In this document: one piece after another, positions 41,901 through 54,245 of the stretch | How positions within the stretch are numbered: the first letter of the stretch is position 1 | Layout of the letters: the number at the start of each line of letters is the position of its first letter | Assembly (NCBI GenBank): GCA_025642065.1 | Contig: JAODUP010000483.1 | Location: 207,501-271,500, forward strand | From: Paralvinella palmiformis | Lineage: Eukaryota; Annelida; Polychaeta; Terebellida; Alvinellidae | Direction of reading: 5' to 3' | DNA length: 64,000 nt | The notes under the pieces: generated by a model | What the model saw: only the letters and a program-made list of their open reading frames with translations | Told to the model about the DNA's origin: nothing | Database searches by the model: none | Program-made: the position numbers and the translations under genes

Positions 41901-42836
41901 AAAGAAGGAAATATTTTCGCCGTCGACTTCACGGACACCAGATCCTCTACTTAGGAATACTATGTGACCACTCTATTACACAGCCAATATTACCAGATTC
42001 CAATATTGTCTTTCGTGAAAATTATTTACGTGAACAAAATATCCTAGTAAAATTATCTTTCCTCTCTTCAATTTAGGAATAACACATTCAATGGTGCCTC
42101 CTGGTAATAAGCGAATTGATAGGCACTAATTGGTAATTATTCAGTGAACTTCTTATTAATTTAAATATCGCTGTCTGGAATACTGTCCAAATACTGTATT
42201 TTACCAGTTGATTAATGCCAATATATCCGTCAGGAATTACGTTTCACTGCATTAGATGTGCTATTATTTATGAGGCATGGCTGACGTTTATTCTTTAGGC
42301 GAATTTATCTTGTTTTAGTCTTTAGCTAGAGCAGTAAAACAATTATATTACAATCATTATAATCACATTAGAATGGCTAGTTAATAAAACATTACTTTAT
42401 CATTATCATTTATAAATCGTCAAACACATACGTGCAATATACAGCGCTCTTTCATATGAAATGTGGAAAACAGATCACGCGTGTTTCTGGCATATACGTG
42501 TATACGTCGGATAAGCTACATTTGATGGGAGACTGTCTAATTAACGTTGGTTCAAATATACCTTTCTCAGTTCTAGGTTGAACAGGTACTAATTGATTTA
42601 GTCGTTGACACTTACTTTGAAAAGAAATGTGTGAAGTGCCGGTTGTACACAATGTCAACGAAAGGGATCCTGATAGTTTAAGGAATTATATCTATATGGC
42701 GTTCTTGTGTTCTTATAGGCAAATATACTAGTGGAAATATTAGTGGTGTTCTAAACCAGAAGAAAAATATGGTTAGAAACATAGTTTGCGTCTCCCTCAT
42801 TTGAGGTTGCCAGCCACGTAAAAACTACCATTTCGG

Positions 42837-42903
<67 letters not shown>

Positions 42904-43032
42904 CATGTATTGATCAAGACCAGGGTCTGACTGTCATGCTTCTCGGGTTTAACTGTTGTAATTGACACTGTGGCTTATGATATTTGTTTGGACGACTCGT
43001 CAGTAGACTGGGTATTAAAGGAGTGGTCCTTC

Positions 43033-43034
<2 letters not shown>
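41901..43034. other. AT-rich noncoding with (ATT)n at 42839-42903
   Basis: Nothing is recognised apart from the trinucleotide tract, which may be a retroelement tail without recognisable body. Confidence 0.55.
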
Positions 43035-43076
<42 letters not shown>

Positions 43077-43430
43077 TATAATGTATATTTAATAAAACGC
43101 CCTTACTAGCAGGAGACATTCAAGGGCGCTATACAAATAATATGTAATATAATAATACCTTAACTAATTTAAGGTATTTAAAAGATATCAATTATTTATC
43201 TGTGAAAGCAACCTTGAACAGGTGTGTTTTAGAACATATTTAAAACGTTGAAGAGACGACGCATCATATCTAATATCTGCCAGCAACCTATTCCACAATA
43301 TGGTGGCTACAACACTAAACGTACAGTCACCATATATATGACTTGAGCCGATACACTTCAGTAGTTGAGCTCTTATCTTCGTAGCAACAAACAAACTGTA
43401 ACCATTCTGGATGCACTGGATGCACACCCA
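43035..43430 (-). mobile_element. 3' end of a LINE, severely 5'-truncated
   Basis: The minus strand reads GDCTFSVVATILWNRLLADIR (near 43340-43280), the FSV-x-AP-x-LWN-x-LP-type end of LINE proteins. FKYVLKHTC and a stop near 43190 follow. The 3' part has a TAGCGCCCTTGAATG block and ends in (ATT)n at 43035-43076. The same family and end recur on the plus strand at 58440-58716. The 5' end directly abuts another LINE in the opposite direction. Confidence 0.8.
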
Positions 43431-43435
43431 GAACT

Positions 43436-44385
43436 CTTATTGAGAGTACCCAAAGGGTCGGGATTGATATATCTGCCATTTGTTTTTATGTACTCCCCTT
43501 GAGTGACATGGCTCCAGAGCATGGGGTATCCATGCAACGCTACGCTGATGTTACGCTACTGTATGTTTCATTCGATCACAGTGACCTGTCTACCATAAGT
43601 AAAGCAGTGAATGCGTTAGAGTGTTTTATTGATGGTATCAGTATTTGGATGTTGAGAAATCGATAGAAAATGAATAACATTATATTTGCTTCTGCTCGTG
43701 TGAAAATGCGTGCTCTTGCAGTAGGTGCCGAATATCATCAACCTGCTGAACCTGTTAAAACAATGGAAGCTAAAAATAATTTGGAGGGCCCTAGGGAAAC
43801 CATTAAATTTTTGGGGTGCTTTGGGCCCTCTATCACTGCTTGCCTTCTTTACTTTGTTTCTAACCTGGTCGGAATACATAATGCTGCTGTCCAAAAGCTT
43901 CAACTGTTGTACCATTCATCAGCCCGCCTTCTGTCAAAGACAGGCCGATATGAACATATCAGCCCTATACGTAAGGCCCTGCATTGGCTTCCAGTGAGAT
44001 ATGGGATATAGTTTGACTTGCGTGACTTGGCGCAAATCTGTATCCACAACATGCTACAGATACATCATACAACAAGGGCACTGGCATCCGCAGGATCACA
44101 CTTATTGATGACACCGTGGGTTAATCCCAAGACGTTTGATCGCCGGTCATTCAACTAGACATCATCCAGATTATAGGATCAGCTCCCAGAGAAACTGTGA
44201 AATTGTGATTCAATCAATAGTTTTAAACATATCCTTAAGACTTCTTTGTTTAGAGTATAATTGTTATCTAGTATAATCACTTTTTATGTAAAGCACACCA
44301 GAACAACAAAGTTGAATGTGTGCTATATAAAATCACAAATTATTGTTATCATTATTATTTTGTCATTATTATTATTATTATATAT
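43436..44385 (+). mobile_element. Decayed LINE with RT core remnant, plus strand
   Basis: The frame starting at about 43445 reads RVPKGS, for the GVPQGS motif. Slightly later MQRYADVTLLYVSFDHSDL (about 43530) keeps the YADD region with the second Asp replaced by Val. SKAVNALECFIDGISIWMLRNR follows, then an in-frame stop at about 43665 and KMNN. Further pieces are VGIHNAAVQKLQLLYHSSARL and ISPIRKALHWLPVRYGI (about 43870-44010), standard for the RT-distal region. The 3' part carries TGTGCTATATAAAATCAC and ends in an (ATT)n tail (44340-44382). The lost second catalytic Asp, stops and small indels show it is dead. Confidence 0.85.
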
Positions 44386-46169
44386 GTGTGAGTCTGTGCG
44401 TGTGTGTGTGCGCGCGGGTGTGCGTGTGTGTGTGTACATATGTGTATTTATTTATTTAAGCAACATTTTATATGTAAAATGTACAATCATTTGAAAATTT
44501 CCCTAGGAAGTCTACGCTCCAACGAGTCAAATTCATTTTGACTTAGTTATGATAAGTAGTTATATACAGATTTATTAGGCTTTTCTTTCAAAAGTTCCGT
44601 TATTATATGTCTATGTATCAATCTGTTTTCATTTCTGTCTTAGTTGCTTTAATTTTCTTCTTTCTTCGTTTTCGTCTTTTATTTTTAATACTGACAAAAA
44701 CTAAAACACATATATTAGTAATCATGTATTCAGGACTATTACATAATGGGATGCCATTTAGTATTCGTAAAATGAATACGTATCCAAATAATGCAGATGC
44801 ACAAGTCTCGAATATCGTCCCCCTTTTAATCAGCTTCCTGGAAAACAACTAATGGTGTGACACTAACTAAAATCAGATTCTTATGTAGTGTTTTGATCCA
44901 TCAGAGATGTATTAAATCACCTAAAGGTCTGTATTGTATTTGAGATAATATAAACCTCAACGGAACTTTTCGGAATTATTTTTTACTAAATGAAGTTATT
45001 ACTAACGAATGATACATTCAGTTATCGGGGCGATAATCTGGTAAATTAGTTTATTAAACGATTGTAAACTTAAATCTGTTGTTTGATTAAGTAAATGTAA
45101 CTTGTTTGTTATAATTGTGTAACGCGTTCGGCTTTGAATTAATCATTTAGGTTGATAAACTCTAAAAATCGTATTTAAGATTCCATCAAAATAAGTGCCT
45201 TCCTTCGCATTTTATGTTTTTTTTTCTTCCAATCTTATTTTATACAATTATATTCTACTATTGACACTTGTAAACCCGAGTAGATTAGTTTGAGCAGTGG
45301 CTAGGTTAAAATAAATATATGCAAGATGTATGGCCAATTTGCTTAACAACATTTGGTATATGCTAATGCTAACATTGTAGTTTTATGACATCGAGTGTTT
45401 GCCAATTCGTCCTTTAGCAATAGACAAAACAAACAATGCATTCAATTTATATATACATGAAAATAGCATTCGTAGAATAGATCAAATTTTTCCTATTTCT
45501 ACTAAAGCCGTAGTAGAAGGAGGAAGTAAATTCCAAAAAGACCATAACCTTATCCGGAACAGGAAGGAAATACGTGCTGCAAATGAAACTACAGATGGTA
45601 TTGTTAATATCTGTGGATTATAACCAGTTTGTTTGTTCATTATGGAATATTCAAGATGAGTAAATATCAAGTTAAAAATTATATTGTCTCTGTCAAATCA
45701 CAGTATTATAATAAACGTATCAATGCCGGCTATAATGGGCTGTTTTTATGGTTGTGTATAAAATGTTACGGAGATATTAAAGTGTCTTCTCAAATATATA
45801 TGTTTTTAACCCAGGGATTGAAATGGGTTTAGCCTTATGTCGTCTTCTGTCAAAAGATATTAAATGGAAATAATACCTTCACTTCTGGCAACTTCTCGGT
45901 GGGTATATCACTGATAATATCACTGATATCCATCAGTGAGTAATATAAGCCTCATATATATATATATATACAGTGTCATTAGAAAGTTGCTGAATAGGTC
46001 ACCCAATGTTTTGTGTGAAGTTGACCTTACACCTATATGACTTGTGATTGGAGTATGAAGGTATTCTCACAAACTCCTTTAGAAGGATGATTCCCATTAT
46101 TCAAGTCAAACCATTAATAACAATCAATAACGACCAAAATAGTTTCGACTGATATTCTTAACAACTATA
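44386..46169. other. Noncoding stretch with GT/GC microsatellite at 44387-44440
   Basis: A chance-looking frame at 45399-45623 (+) and its minus-strand shadow at 45482-45670 are more complex than the surroundings but match nothing I know. An AT tract lies at 45953-45970. Confidence 0.5.
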
Positions 46170-46504
46170 GATCTGTTTCAAACTTAGCTATCTAACCTAA
46201 TATCGGGCAGTTGCTTTCTATCTAATTGAACAATAGTATTCCAGTCTTATTATACTAGGAATGGGATACTCCTCAACTCTGTATAACCCAGATCATCCAC
46301 GCTCCGTACGTAACATATGTGTCATATTCACACCTAGAGGAAGTTTGTACATAGATTAATATAAAATACAAATTCGAACTATATGACACCAAAGCTTGCA
46401 GTAAATAGCAAGTCATATTGGTTTAAAGATATGCAAGTACATGTATAAGAAAACAACTTTGACAACACAGTTGCAGTCAGCAATACATTGCAATGGATAA
46501 AAAG

Positions 46505-46585
<81 letters not shown>

Positions 46586-46660
46586 CAACACTTCGACGCT
46601 AGAGATGCAGTATCATTTTGAATTTGACTAGCTCAGAAAAATCTAAGTGTACAACAGGTA
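46170..46660 (+). repeat. Duplicated segment G, copy 1
   Basis: This resembles 48780-49140. Anchors include CTCTGTATAACCCAGAT (46277) against TCCTGTATAATCCAGAT (48884) and TTGACAACACAGTTGC (46457 and 49052). It contains (AT)n at 46507-46580, absent from the partner. Confidence 0.65.
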
Positions 46661-47309
46661 CGGTCACAAGTCCAATGCGTCAATAGTTATTGTAATCTCT
46701 GATAATGTTCTGTTTCATAAAATAGGTTTGGTGAACAGTCCTTCTGGAAAATCAGATTGCGACATTTCAGTGTTTGCCTTGTGCAATAATCCTGCCGGAT
46801 TTGACTTATCAGCTTTGCAGACTGATAATATTATTAATCCTAATTAATGGGCTGTCCTTTTCATGATGTATTCACTACGAATATTGTTATTTCTCACACA
46901 TCAGTCACTATCTTATTAGGTGTATTTGTATGAATGTTTAAGCATGAGCGGGTGGGTGAATTTGTATATTCAAAACCAATTAAAACACTTTCTGACATTG
47001 TTTATTAGCGATACAAGTTATTGGATATCGATTAAAATATGATTCACTATTACAAAAAATGATATCTAAATAAACATGACCCAGCGACATCTTCCCATAA
47101 TCTTATCCCTCCATAAGGTTGTGCGCATCCCTTGTTTTTAATTAATGTTTTTTGCCGAAACATCGAACCGTTGTGAAATATTATCGCCCGCATGTATAGT
47201 CCTGTGTATGTTAGAGTAGTCATATGCATATGTAAATAGATTGATTATGCATATAATAGTTAACATTCTTTAAGACGTTATGACTTTTTAGATGCCGATA
47301 AAGTTCTCT

Positions 47310-47349
<40 letters not shown>

Positions 47350-47738
47350 CCTCTCTCTCTCTCTCTAGACAATAAGCGGGACACTGTCTATTCTACGAAG
47401 TCAAAAACTACTGTCCCGTGGAATTCATCTTCACTTAGCATATAACGTCTCATTCGTTCGTGTTTTTGTTATTATTTCATGGTACTGTGTCTTTAAATGT
47501 CTCCTGGTAGTTGAAGTGAATCTTTAATTCCACAATATTACAACAACGTTATTATTAAAAGGCTTTTTGATTTGGGTTCGAATCAGATTCATCTCTGTAT
47601 TTGCGGAATTAGTTTCTCAGGTAATAGACGGTTGGCCATATGTCCCATTTTTGTCTTGTTCCAGACTATATGACTTGACACATAAAGTTCGCAGATATAT
47701 ATATATATATATATATATATCAACAATATTAATAATAT

Positions 47739-47793
<55 letters not shown>

Positions 47794-47889
47794 ATATATA
47801 TTATATATAATATATATATCATTGGTAGGGAAGTTAAATGTACTGAGTGTAATAAACAAAACAAGTCTCTACATAATCTCTGCCTAATG
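46661..47889. other. Noncoding with (CT)n, (AT)n and a tRNA-like SINE trace
   Basis: It contains (CT)n at 47306-47367 and an interrupted (AT)n at 47694-47819. GGGTTCGAATCAGATTCATC at 47574 resembles the B-box block at 4858. Confidence 0.6.
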
Positions 47890-48220
47890 TCGCCATTATT
47901 CAAGATATTAAACGTCATATTAGTCATGAGTTTATATAACAAAACATCCATCGTTTTGTATTTAGTCACCTGATGCCTTTAGATAATTCTAATGATGGAT
48001 GAGTTTTACATCTTACATATCCCGTTCCCATTATCAATTATTCCTTTATGGAGCGAGGTCTCTAAAATCCTCAGATCATTCTGGATACGAAGGCAAGATA
48101 CTGATATATCGTAATCGACTTGCCAGCATCGTGTTGGAGATCTTGCTTTTATGTTAAAGGTACAAATGGTAAAATGGTTTCACTCTATATCATTTGGTAA
48201 ATATGTTATCATTATATTGA
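47890..48220 (+). repeat. Duplicated segment C, third location of unit alpha sequence
   Basis: This matches 6230-6540. The best block is TCTAAAATCCTCAGATCATTCTGGATA-GAAGGCA against TTTAAACTCCTCAGATCATCTTG-ATTAGAAGGCA, with the GATG-GTGAGTT block before it and TCTATATCATTTG after it. It shows that the left-hand tandem units are related to sequence in the right half of the window. Confidence 0.65.
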
Positions 48221-48779
48221 TTATTTACTTAATCATCTCTCAGATGATCTATGTTGGGACACTTACTGTCATATTACAGACTATTTTCGACTCAAGTCAC
48301 TATTAGTACATGTCTCCAGCAATATATACAAAATCGACATACTTATTTCAGTCAGTGCAACATTTTGTTAATTCATTATTTTGCAGTTATCCAAGAACTA
48401 TATTATTATGTCAAAGCGGTTCGATAATTGCATGAACTGATAACATATTGCCTGTTTAATAATGTCAAGGCTGAGATATCTCTATAAATCAGTAAATTAG
48501 TGATATAACCTGTCAGTTGAATATCAATAAAACAAAACATCAGTAAGCAATCCTTACAGCAAAAGGAAATGCAATAGACTGTATTAAATACTGATTGGTT
48601 CAGTAACACACAAGCGCAATAACGCTTTATATGACATCTTTAAAGATTTAATAAATAATATTATTTATTGTGTTCTTCCGCAATGTCACTATGATAAACA
48701 AATGTGTTTGCGTTCGTGTTTGTGTTTGTGTGTGTTTGTATGTGTGTGTCTGTGTGTGTTCATATTTGTGTGTTTAACT
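48221..48779. other. Noncoding with GT-rich tract at 48700-48770
   Basis: Only a degenerate GT/GTTT tract is recognisable. Confidence 0.55.
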
Positions 48780-49140
48780 AAACCTAAGCGCATAGAAACA
48801 TCCATAGGCAAACTTTAAAACGAATTTAGCCCTATATATATACATTAGCCCTAAGCATTTCTAATAAACCTGGGATATTCTCTATCCTGTATAATCCAGA
48901 TATTCAAGGGAAAATTATATCATATCTTCAGTGAAATAACAATTTAAATCTAGAGAAACGCAAACACAATACCTCAGTTAACACCACCATTCAGAGTAAA
49001 CATACGTTCAGTGATTCAAAGATTAGATCATATATACATTAGGTAATATTTTTGACAACACAGTTGCTGTTCACAGCTTTATTCTGGGTTCGGATAGCTC
49101 ACAAATCGTACGGTTAATAGTCCGATCCGTCTAGTGTCGC
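48780..49140 (+). repeat. Duplicated segment G, copy 2
   Basis: This is the partner of 46170-46660. A third weak trace (CTAGTCTAGCGTCGCAAG) occurs at about 49800, resembling CGTCTAGTGTCGCAC at 49127. Confidence 0.6.
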
Positions 49141-49240
49141 ACATAGTACTGGGACTAAATTAGAATGTATGTTTATATTTGAATGTATGTTTATACATGC
49201 TTGAATGCGGATGGGAGCTTTTGTTTTGGTATGTGTCCCC

Positions 49241-49272
<32 letters not shown>

Positions 49273-49716
49273 CCTGTGAAGTTATTATAGGCTTATTAGA
49301 CCCATCCACGATAACCGGTCTCCACCTGTTAATACTACCTTCTAGCATGTAGATACGTTTTAAGCTAATATAACTTTTCAATGTTTCAACAGCGGCACAT
49401 TATGCAATAAAACCAACATGCAAGGTATGGTGTCTGTAGACAGATATATCTTTCGATAACCTCGCGCTCATGGATTTGTTTACGCCAGTTTAAAAAATAA
49501 TATCAACAGTTATTGATACATTTGGACACGTCTTGTTTGATCGAATGCCTTTTACGAAAAGTTACTTCTTTGAAGGAAGCAGCAGTTACATTTCAGTGTT
49601 TTAGTACCTTGTGCAACCATTCTTCTTACTTTTGAAATGTCAGTTTTTGCGAACATACGTTTATACATGGGTGCACGAGTGGTTGGTGCGTATTTGTGTG
49701 TGTGTTGTGTGTTTTA

Positions 49717-49752
<36 letters not shown>

Positions 49753-51084
49753 GTAACTAAATAAATCCTACTTATATGAACCGTTTCGATACACAGCCTA
49801 CTAGTCTAGCGTCGCAAGTTCTTCTCTATCCCGAGCTAAATATTATGCCTTTTATAGGCCCTCGGCGTGTTAACAAACACAGCAGTTTGTTGAACACGTG
49901 AGACAATGTACACCAACCTCTTATGGAAGCAGTGAAGTGATTAAGTTAAAAAAAGTAGCAATACTGCATAGTGAGTTACTACTGGACTAGAACGAAATAT
50001 CATCTCAAGCCTGAGTATATACTATGATTTACTCCAACTTAACCGTTAACCCTCATACGTTTCCGTACATCACTAAGTGAACGTTCATTCACGCCTAAGT
50101 TAGCGTCCCTAAGTATATGCAGTTATGTGTGGTGGGATCTAAATTAAAGCGCCTATCCACTTGATCTATTTAACTCATGGTCGAGAACAGCGGATTTCAG
50201 GCAGATCTCCGATACTGCGAATGACACGTCGGGATTATAATAGCTATACATTTAACAAATTTCCTATAGTCAGTGTAACCTAATTACTCATAATATGGGA
50301 AAAACCTGCTGAAGTAAAAAAAGTCTCCAAGTGTATAAACCCATCAAACAGCATTGTCTGAATTAATAGGTCGTTTCGCCAGACCACTTAAGAGGACAAC
50401 AATATAGATTCTACATTATACAACAAAACTAATAGAGTTAAACATGTTGTAATAACCACATATCTTTCTTACATTGGTGTCAATTGTGTTATGATTCACA
50501 ACAATCACAGTTTTGTCATTATTATCGACTGTTAATAACTGTTGTTGAAAAATAAGTTAAATGTAGCATCATTGACACCTTGCTACAAAACCTTTATCAT
50601 TTTTAGTAACTTTATGCAAAACAAAGATGTTTTTCTACCATTGGATTATTTGATAATACTAACTTTAAACTAATTAAACATTTAAGGCCATTCATAAATC
50701 AGAATACTAGTAATACATCACGTTTTATCAGACCCTCTGAAAGTGTATTCACCTGTGCTATAAACGAATGAAACGACAGAGATTTGTTTTTGACTTACTT
50801 AAATATAACTATTTTGCGCACGATTAAAGTGTATTGTACGTGTATTTATCTTCTATACATATTAATTGGTATTAAGTATTTTAATTTGTTTTGATAGATT
50901 GTTATCGATCCATATGCATTGTTTACTTCAAAATTAAATATTTCATAATTTGTTTATTTATGGGTGGATAGATGTATGGATAGATGGAGAGATGGGTGGA
51001 TGGATGGTAGGAGGGTGAAGTAGCTAGGGGGAAAAGCTGCAAACTTCTAGGTTCTAGGTTCGAATTCGATTGATATCTTTGTTT
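49141..51084. other. AT-rich noncoding with small microsatellites
   Basis: It contains (AT)n at 49239-49266 and 49719-49747, a GGAT tract at 50958-51008, and a tRNA-SINE-like trace (GGTTCGAATTCGATTGATATC) at 51057. No gene evidence was found. Confidence 0.6.
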
Positions 51085-52059
51085 TTAGGCCAGACATTGC
51101 GGTTGTGACTGGTGCCAGGTTAAACAATGAAATTAACTCAAAAATTGTATTAAGCTTTCACAAATGAAAGATTTGTTCAAAGATTGATAAACTGCCCGGA
51201 CAATTATTATATGTACTTTACCTTTTTATTCATTTAGCTATATGTTTATTTATTTAAATCATATACTCAACGTAATAGCGGGGGAAAGCAAATAAGAAAA
51301 AAACGAGATTCATCGTGGCAAATGTCAGTTTGCTATTGAACAGCAAGGATAGCTCATTGAAACATACTTTTAAATTAAATGTTATACAGAGTATATCCTA
51401 CATGTCGATGAATGACAGGTATTTAACTAAATGAGGAAACTCGGTTTGTTTTTGAGCTCTATGTTATAGAATAAAAGATGGCGTCATTTGTTGTCTGAAG
51501 TATATCTATTGAAGATATGTTATTGGTGAAGTGTTTTCTATGATATCACATCAGTCATGAATTAGAGGAATTATACACATATATCAGTAGAGTGTTGGTA
51601 TGGGTATATGCAGTACATGTATGCCTGAAAAGTGATTTTAGTGGGCGAATGTCAGCAATAGAACATTAATGATCAGTTCATATGCTCTATCTGTAATTTA
51701 CTGTAGACGTTGACAATCCCAAATGTATGTTGACAAGGCTAGTGAGTATTAATGCCACTAGATTTCAGCCGATGATGAGGATTAGATATATAATACTTTA
51801 TGATAGCAGCAGAAGAAACTGACGTACCGTGATTGGATTAAAGATTAGCCATATTTACTCAAGCAGCCCAATGGCCATCAGTTGTTTCTTCCTGACATTT
51901 AAAAAAAATGGTTCATTGTGTGGATAATCAATGCTATATAGGTATGTGATGAAAAGAAGACCCCACTCACCCTGGAAATACATGATATTTTTGCGAGCCG
52001 TTGGGGAGTATGTGAGTACTTGAATGTAGTAGAGTTTCTGCATGTACATAATGTATTAC

Positions 52060-52113
<54 letters not shown>

Positions 52114-54245
52114 GTTGTGTGTGTGGGGGTGTTGGGGTGTATCTATGTTTTATGTGCATATGATGAGGGTTTTATATGTTTATGGTTGAAGGCAGATACC
52201 CAAACAGGTACCAACATATGTTTTCATTCCAACAAATAATTGAGATTTCGGCAAATAATTTCATATAAATAACTACATTCTAAGACACGGTTGTCTAAAA
52301 TATTTTCAACAAATCTGAATATAATTAAAACTAAACAAGCCAGCCAAGACAATATTTTGTTGTAAGTGAATAATTATCTGTGCGTATATAAATCCAATCA
52401 TTCCAATCATGTTTTGCATGAATACACTATAAAATCAACGTAAAGAAAGTTTTTTAATACAATCTATACTGAACGATATGAAGACTGAAAAAAGAGTATC
52501 TATGTTGATTGTGTAGGAGGATTCGTTGTATTAGATCATAATTAGCTCGCTTCAGGTTTAGAATGCATGTCACTACCGTTAACGTCAACTAACAATATCG
52601 GTATCCGATGTAAAAAATATTAATCATTTAATGGAATAAGTCAGTTACGCGTTATAATTATAAATTAAAAATACAGTATGGATGGAGAGAAAGATGCATT
52701 TTCTCCAATAATGGTTTAACGATATTATCAAACTTACTATTAGAATACACTGTTTATCTTTAATGTGTTATATAGATTAAATTGATCGATACGAAATAGG
52801 TAAATATATGCTATTGTTGTTCATTTATTCCTGACTTAACTCGATTAACTTCTGCAATATCATATATATATGAATATGTATTTGATATGTCGGTCATAAA
52901 ACGACTTGTAATCCGATTCTAAACCAGTGGCTTCAAAATGGAGCATTAATATCAATGTATTTGTTTATTTCGGTTTTCTAGGACGCATTAATGTTTGTTA
53001 AAAAGAAAGGAGTTCCTGATATTGTATCACTCTCTCGTTACTGAAGTTTTTCGTTAGATCGATATGATATTTGGCTAATTAAAACTAACAAATTGGAAAT
53101 GGTCATTAAAACAGAAAAGAATACACACAAAATATGAATTTGTAATAAGTAATAATGACTGAAATCATTTATCTATGCACTCCACTTTGTTCGGACCTTT
53201 ATGATAAGGGCGATGTGCAAATCATACAAATACATTTGCGCGTGAGATGCACAATAAATACATCGTATAAACAAATAAATAAGAGTGATGTTTGAAGGTG
53301 ACGGGAAAATAAATTTCACATTTCGAAGTAAATACAACGTAGCAAACAATTAATTCATTCCCTATCAGTTTCACTACCACACAATTCAAAACAATTCTAA
53401 CCATCGGGTATCATATTTCCATTAAAGCGTACTCTTAATTGCCAAACTATTTGTTTGTGTTGGCACAAGGTTAATTGCTAAGTCAATACGCCGGGCCTGA
53501 ATGCGAATATTTCCCTCTTTCTATCATATAGCGCCTCTGTTGGATAATATTCGCAAATGGGATGACTGATCAATGAAGGATAACAATACCAATCGGTGGC
53601 ATTTTGGTGTAATAAAGATAGCATATGGTTCAAAGATGGAAAACAAGAGATAACCAAGGTATGTTATACCAACATGACTAATCGTTGTTCTCACTATGGC
53701 ACGTTACAGTAGAAAACAAAATATGCAGAAAATAATTATCAGACATTGTTGTTGGTATTTGCTTTGTACAGTGATACATTACCACCGATATTTTAATGCC
53801 GGCTGTGTTAAAACTGCGCACCTTACCTGCATCATCAATAAACTCCTTTACAAAGGGAATGTTATAAGACGGCTACATACCCGCTAGAGAACCACTCACT
53901 CTGATATATTATCTCGGAATATTATCACATTTAGTCGTCACTGGTCAGGCGCTCACTTCTGCACATTACCTAGGACAGGTAGCGAGTAAATGAGAGTTAT
54001 GATGACATCAAACCCCGTAAACGACACTACAGAGTATAACAAGCGGAGAGGTCTTGTGACCTTGGAAGTGGTGATTTACTACAAACTAGGTAAAATGCTT
54101 TGAATAGAATTTACAACTAATGTGTCTCATTTTAGTTTCGTGATAGGAATAGTGTCCCTTAGGACATTCAGCTTCAACTTCAAACCTCCGAGACACATTT
54201 CACAATTGAAATGAAATTAGTGAATTAACTAAACAAATCCTCGAA
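51085..54245 (+). repeat. Large duplicated segment D, copy 2
   Basis: This is the partner of 17470-21800 in the same orientation and order, more compact than copy 1. It contains (TA)n at 52059-52106. It carries no recognisable protein. Confidence 0.85.

Noticed and set aside
43035..44385. Twin-priming inversion of a single LINE
   Set aside because: Each half has its own 3' end and (ATT)n tail and they appear to be different families, so a single inverted insertion does not fit.
45399..45670. Frames on both strands with fairly complex composition
   Set aside because: No family was recognised. The minus-strand FWNLLPPST run hints at a LINE end but lacks supporting flanks.
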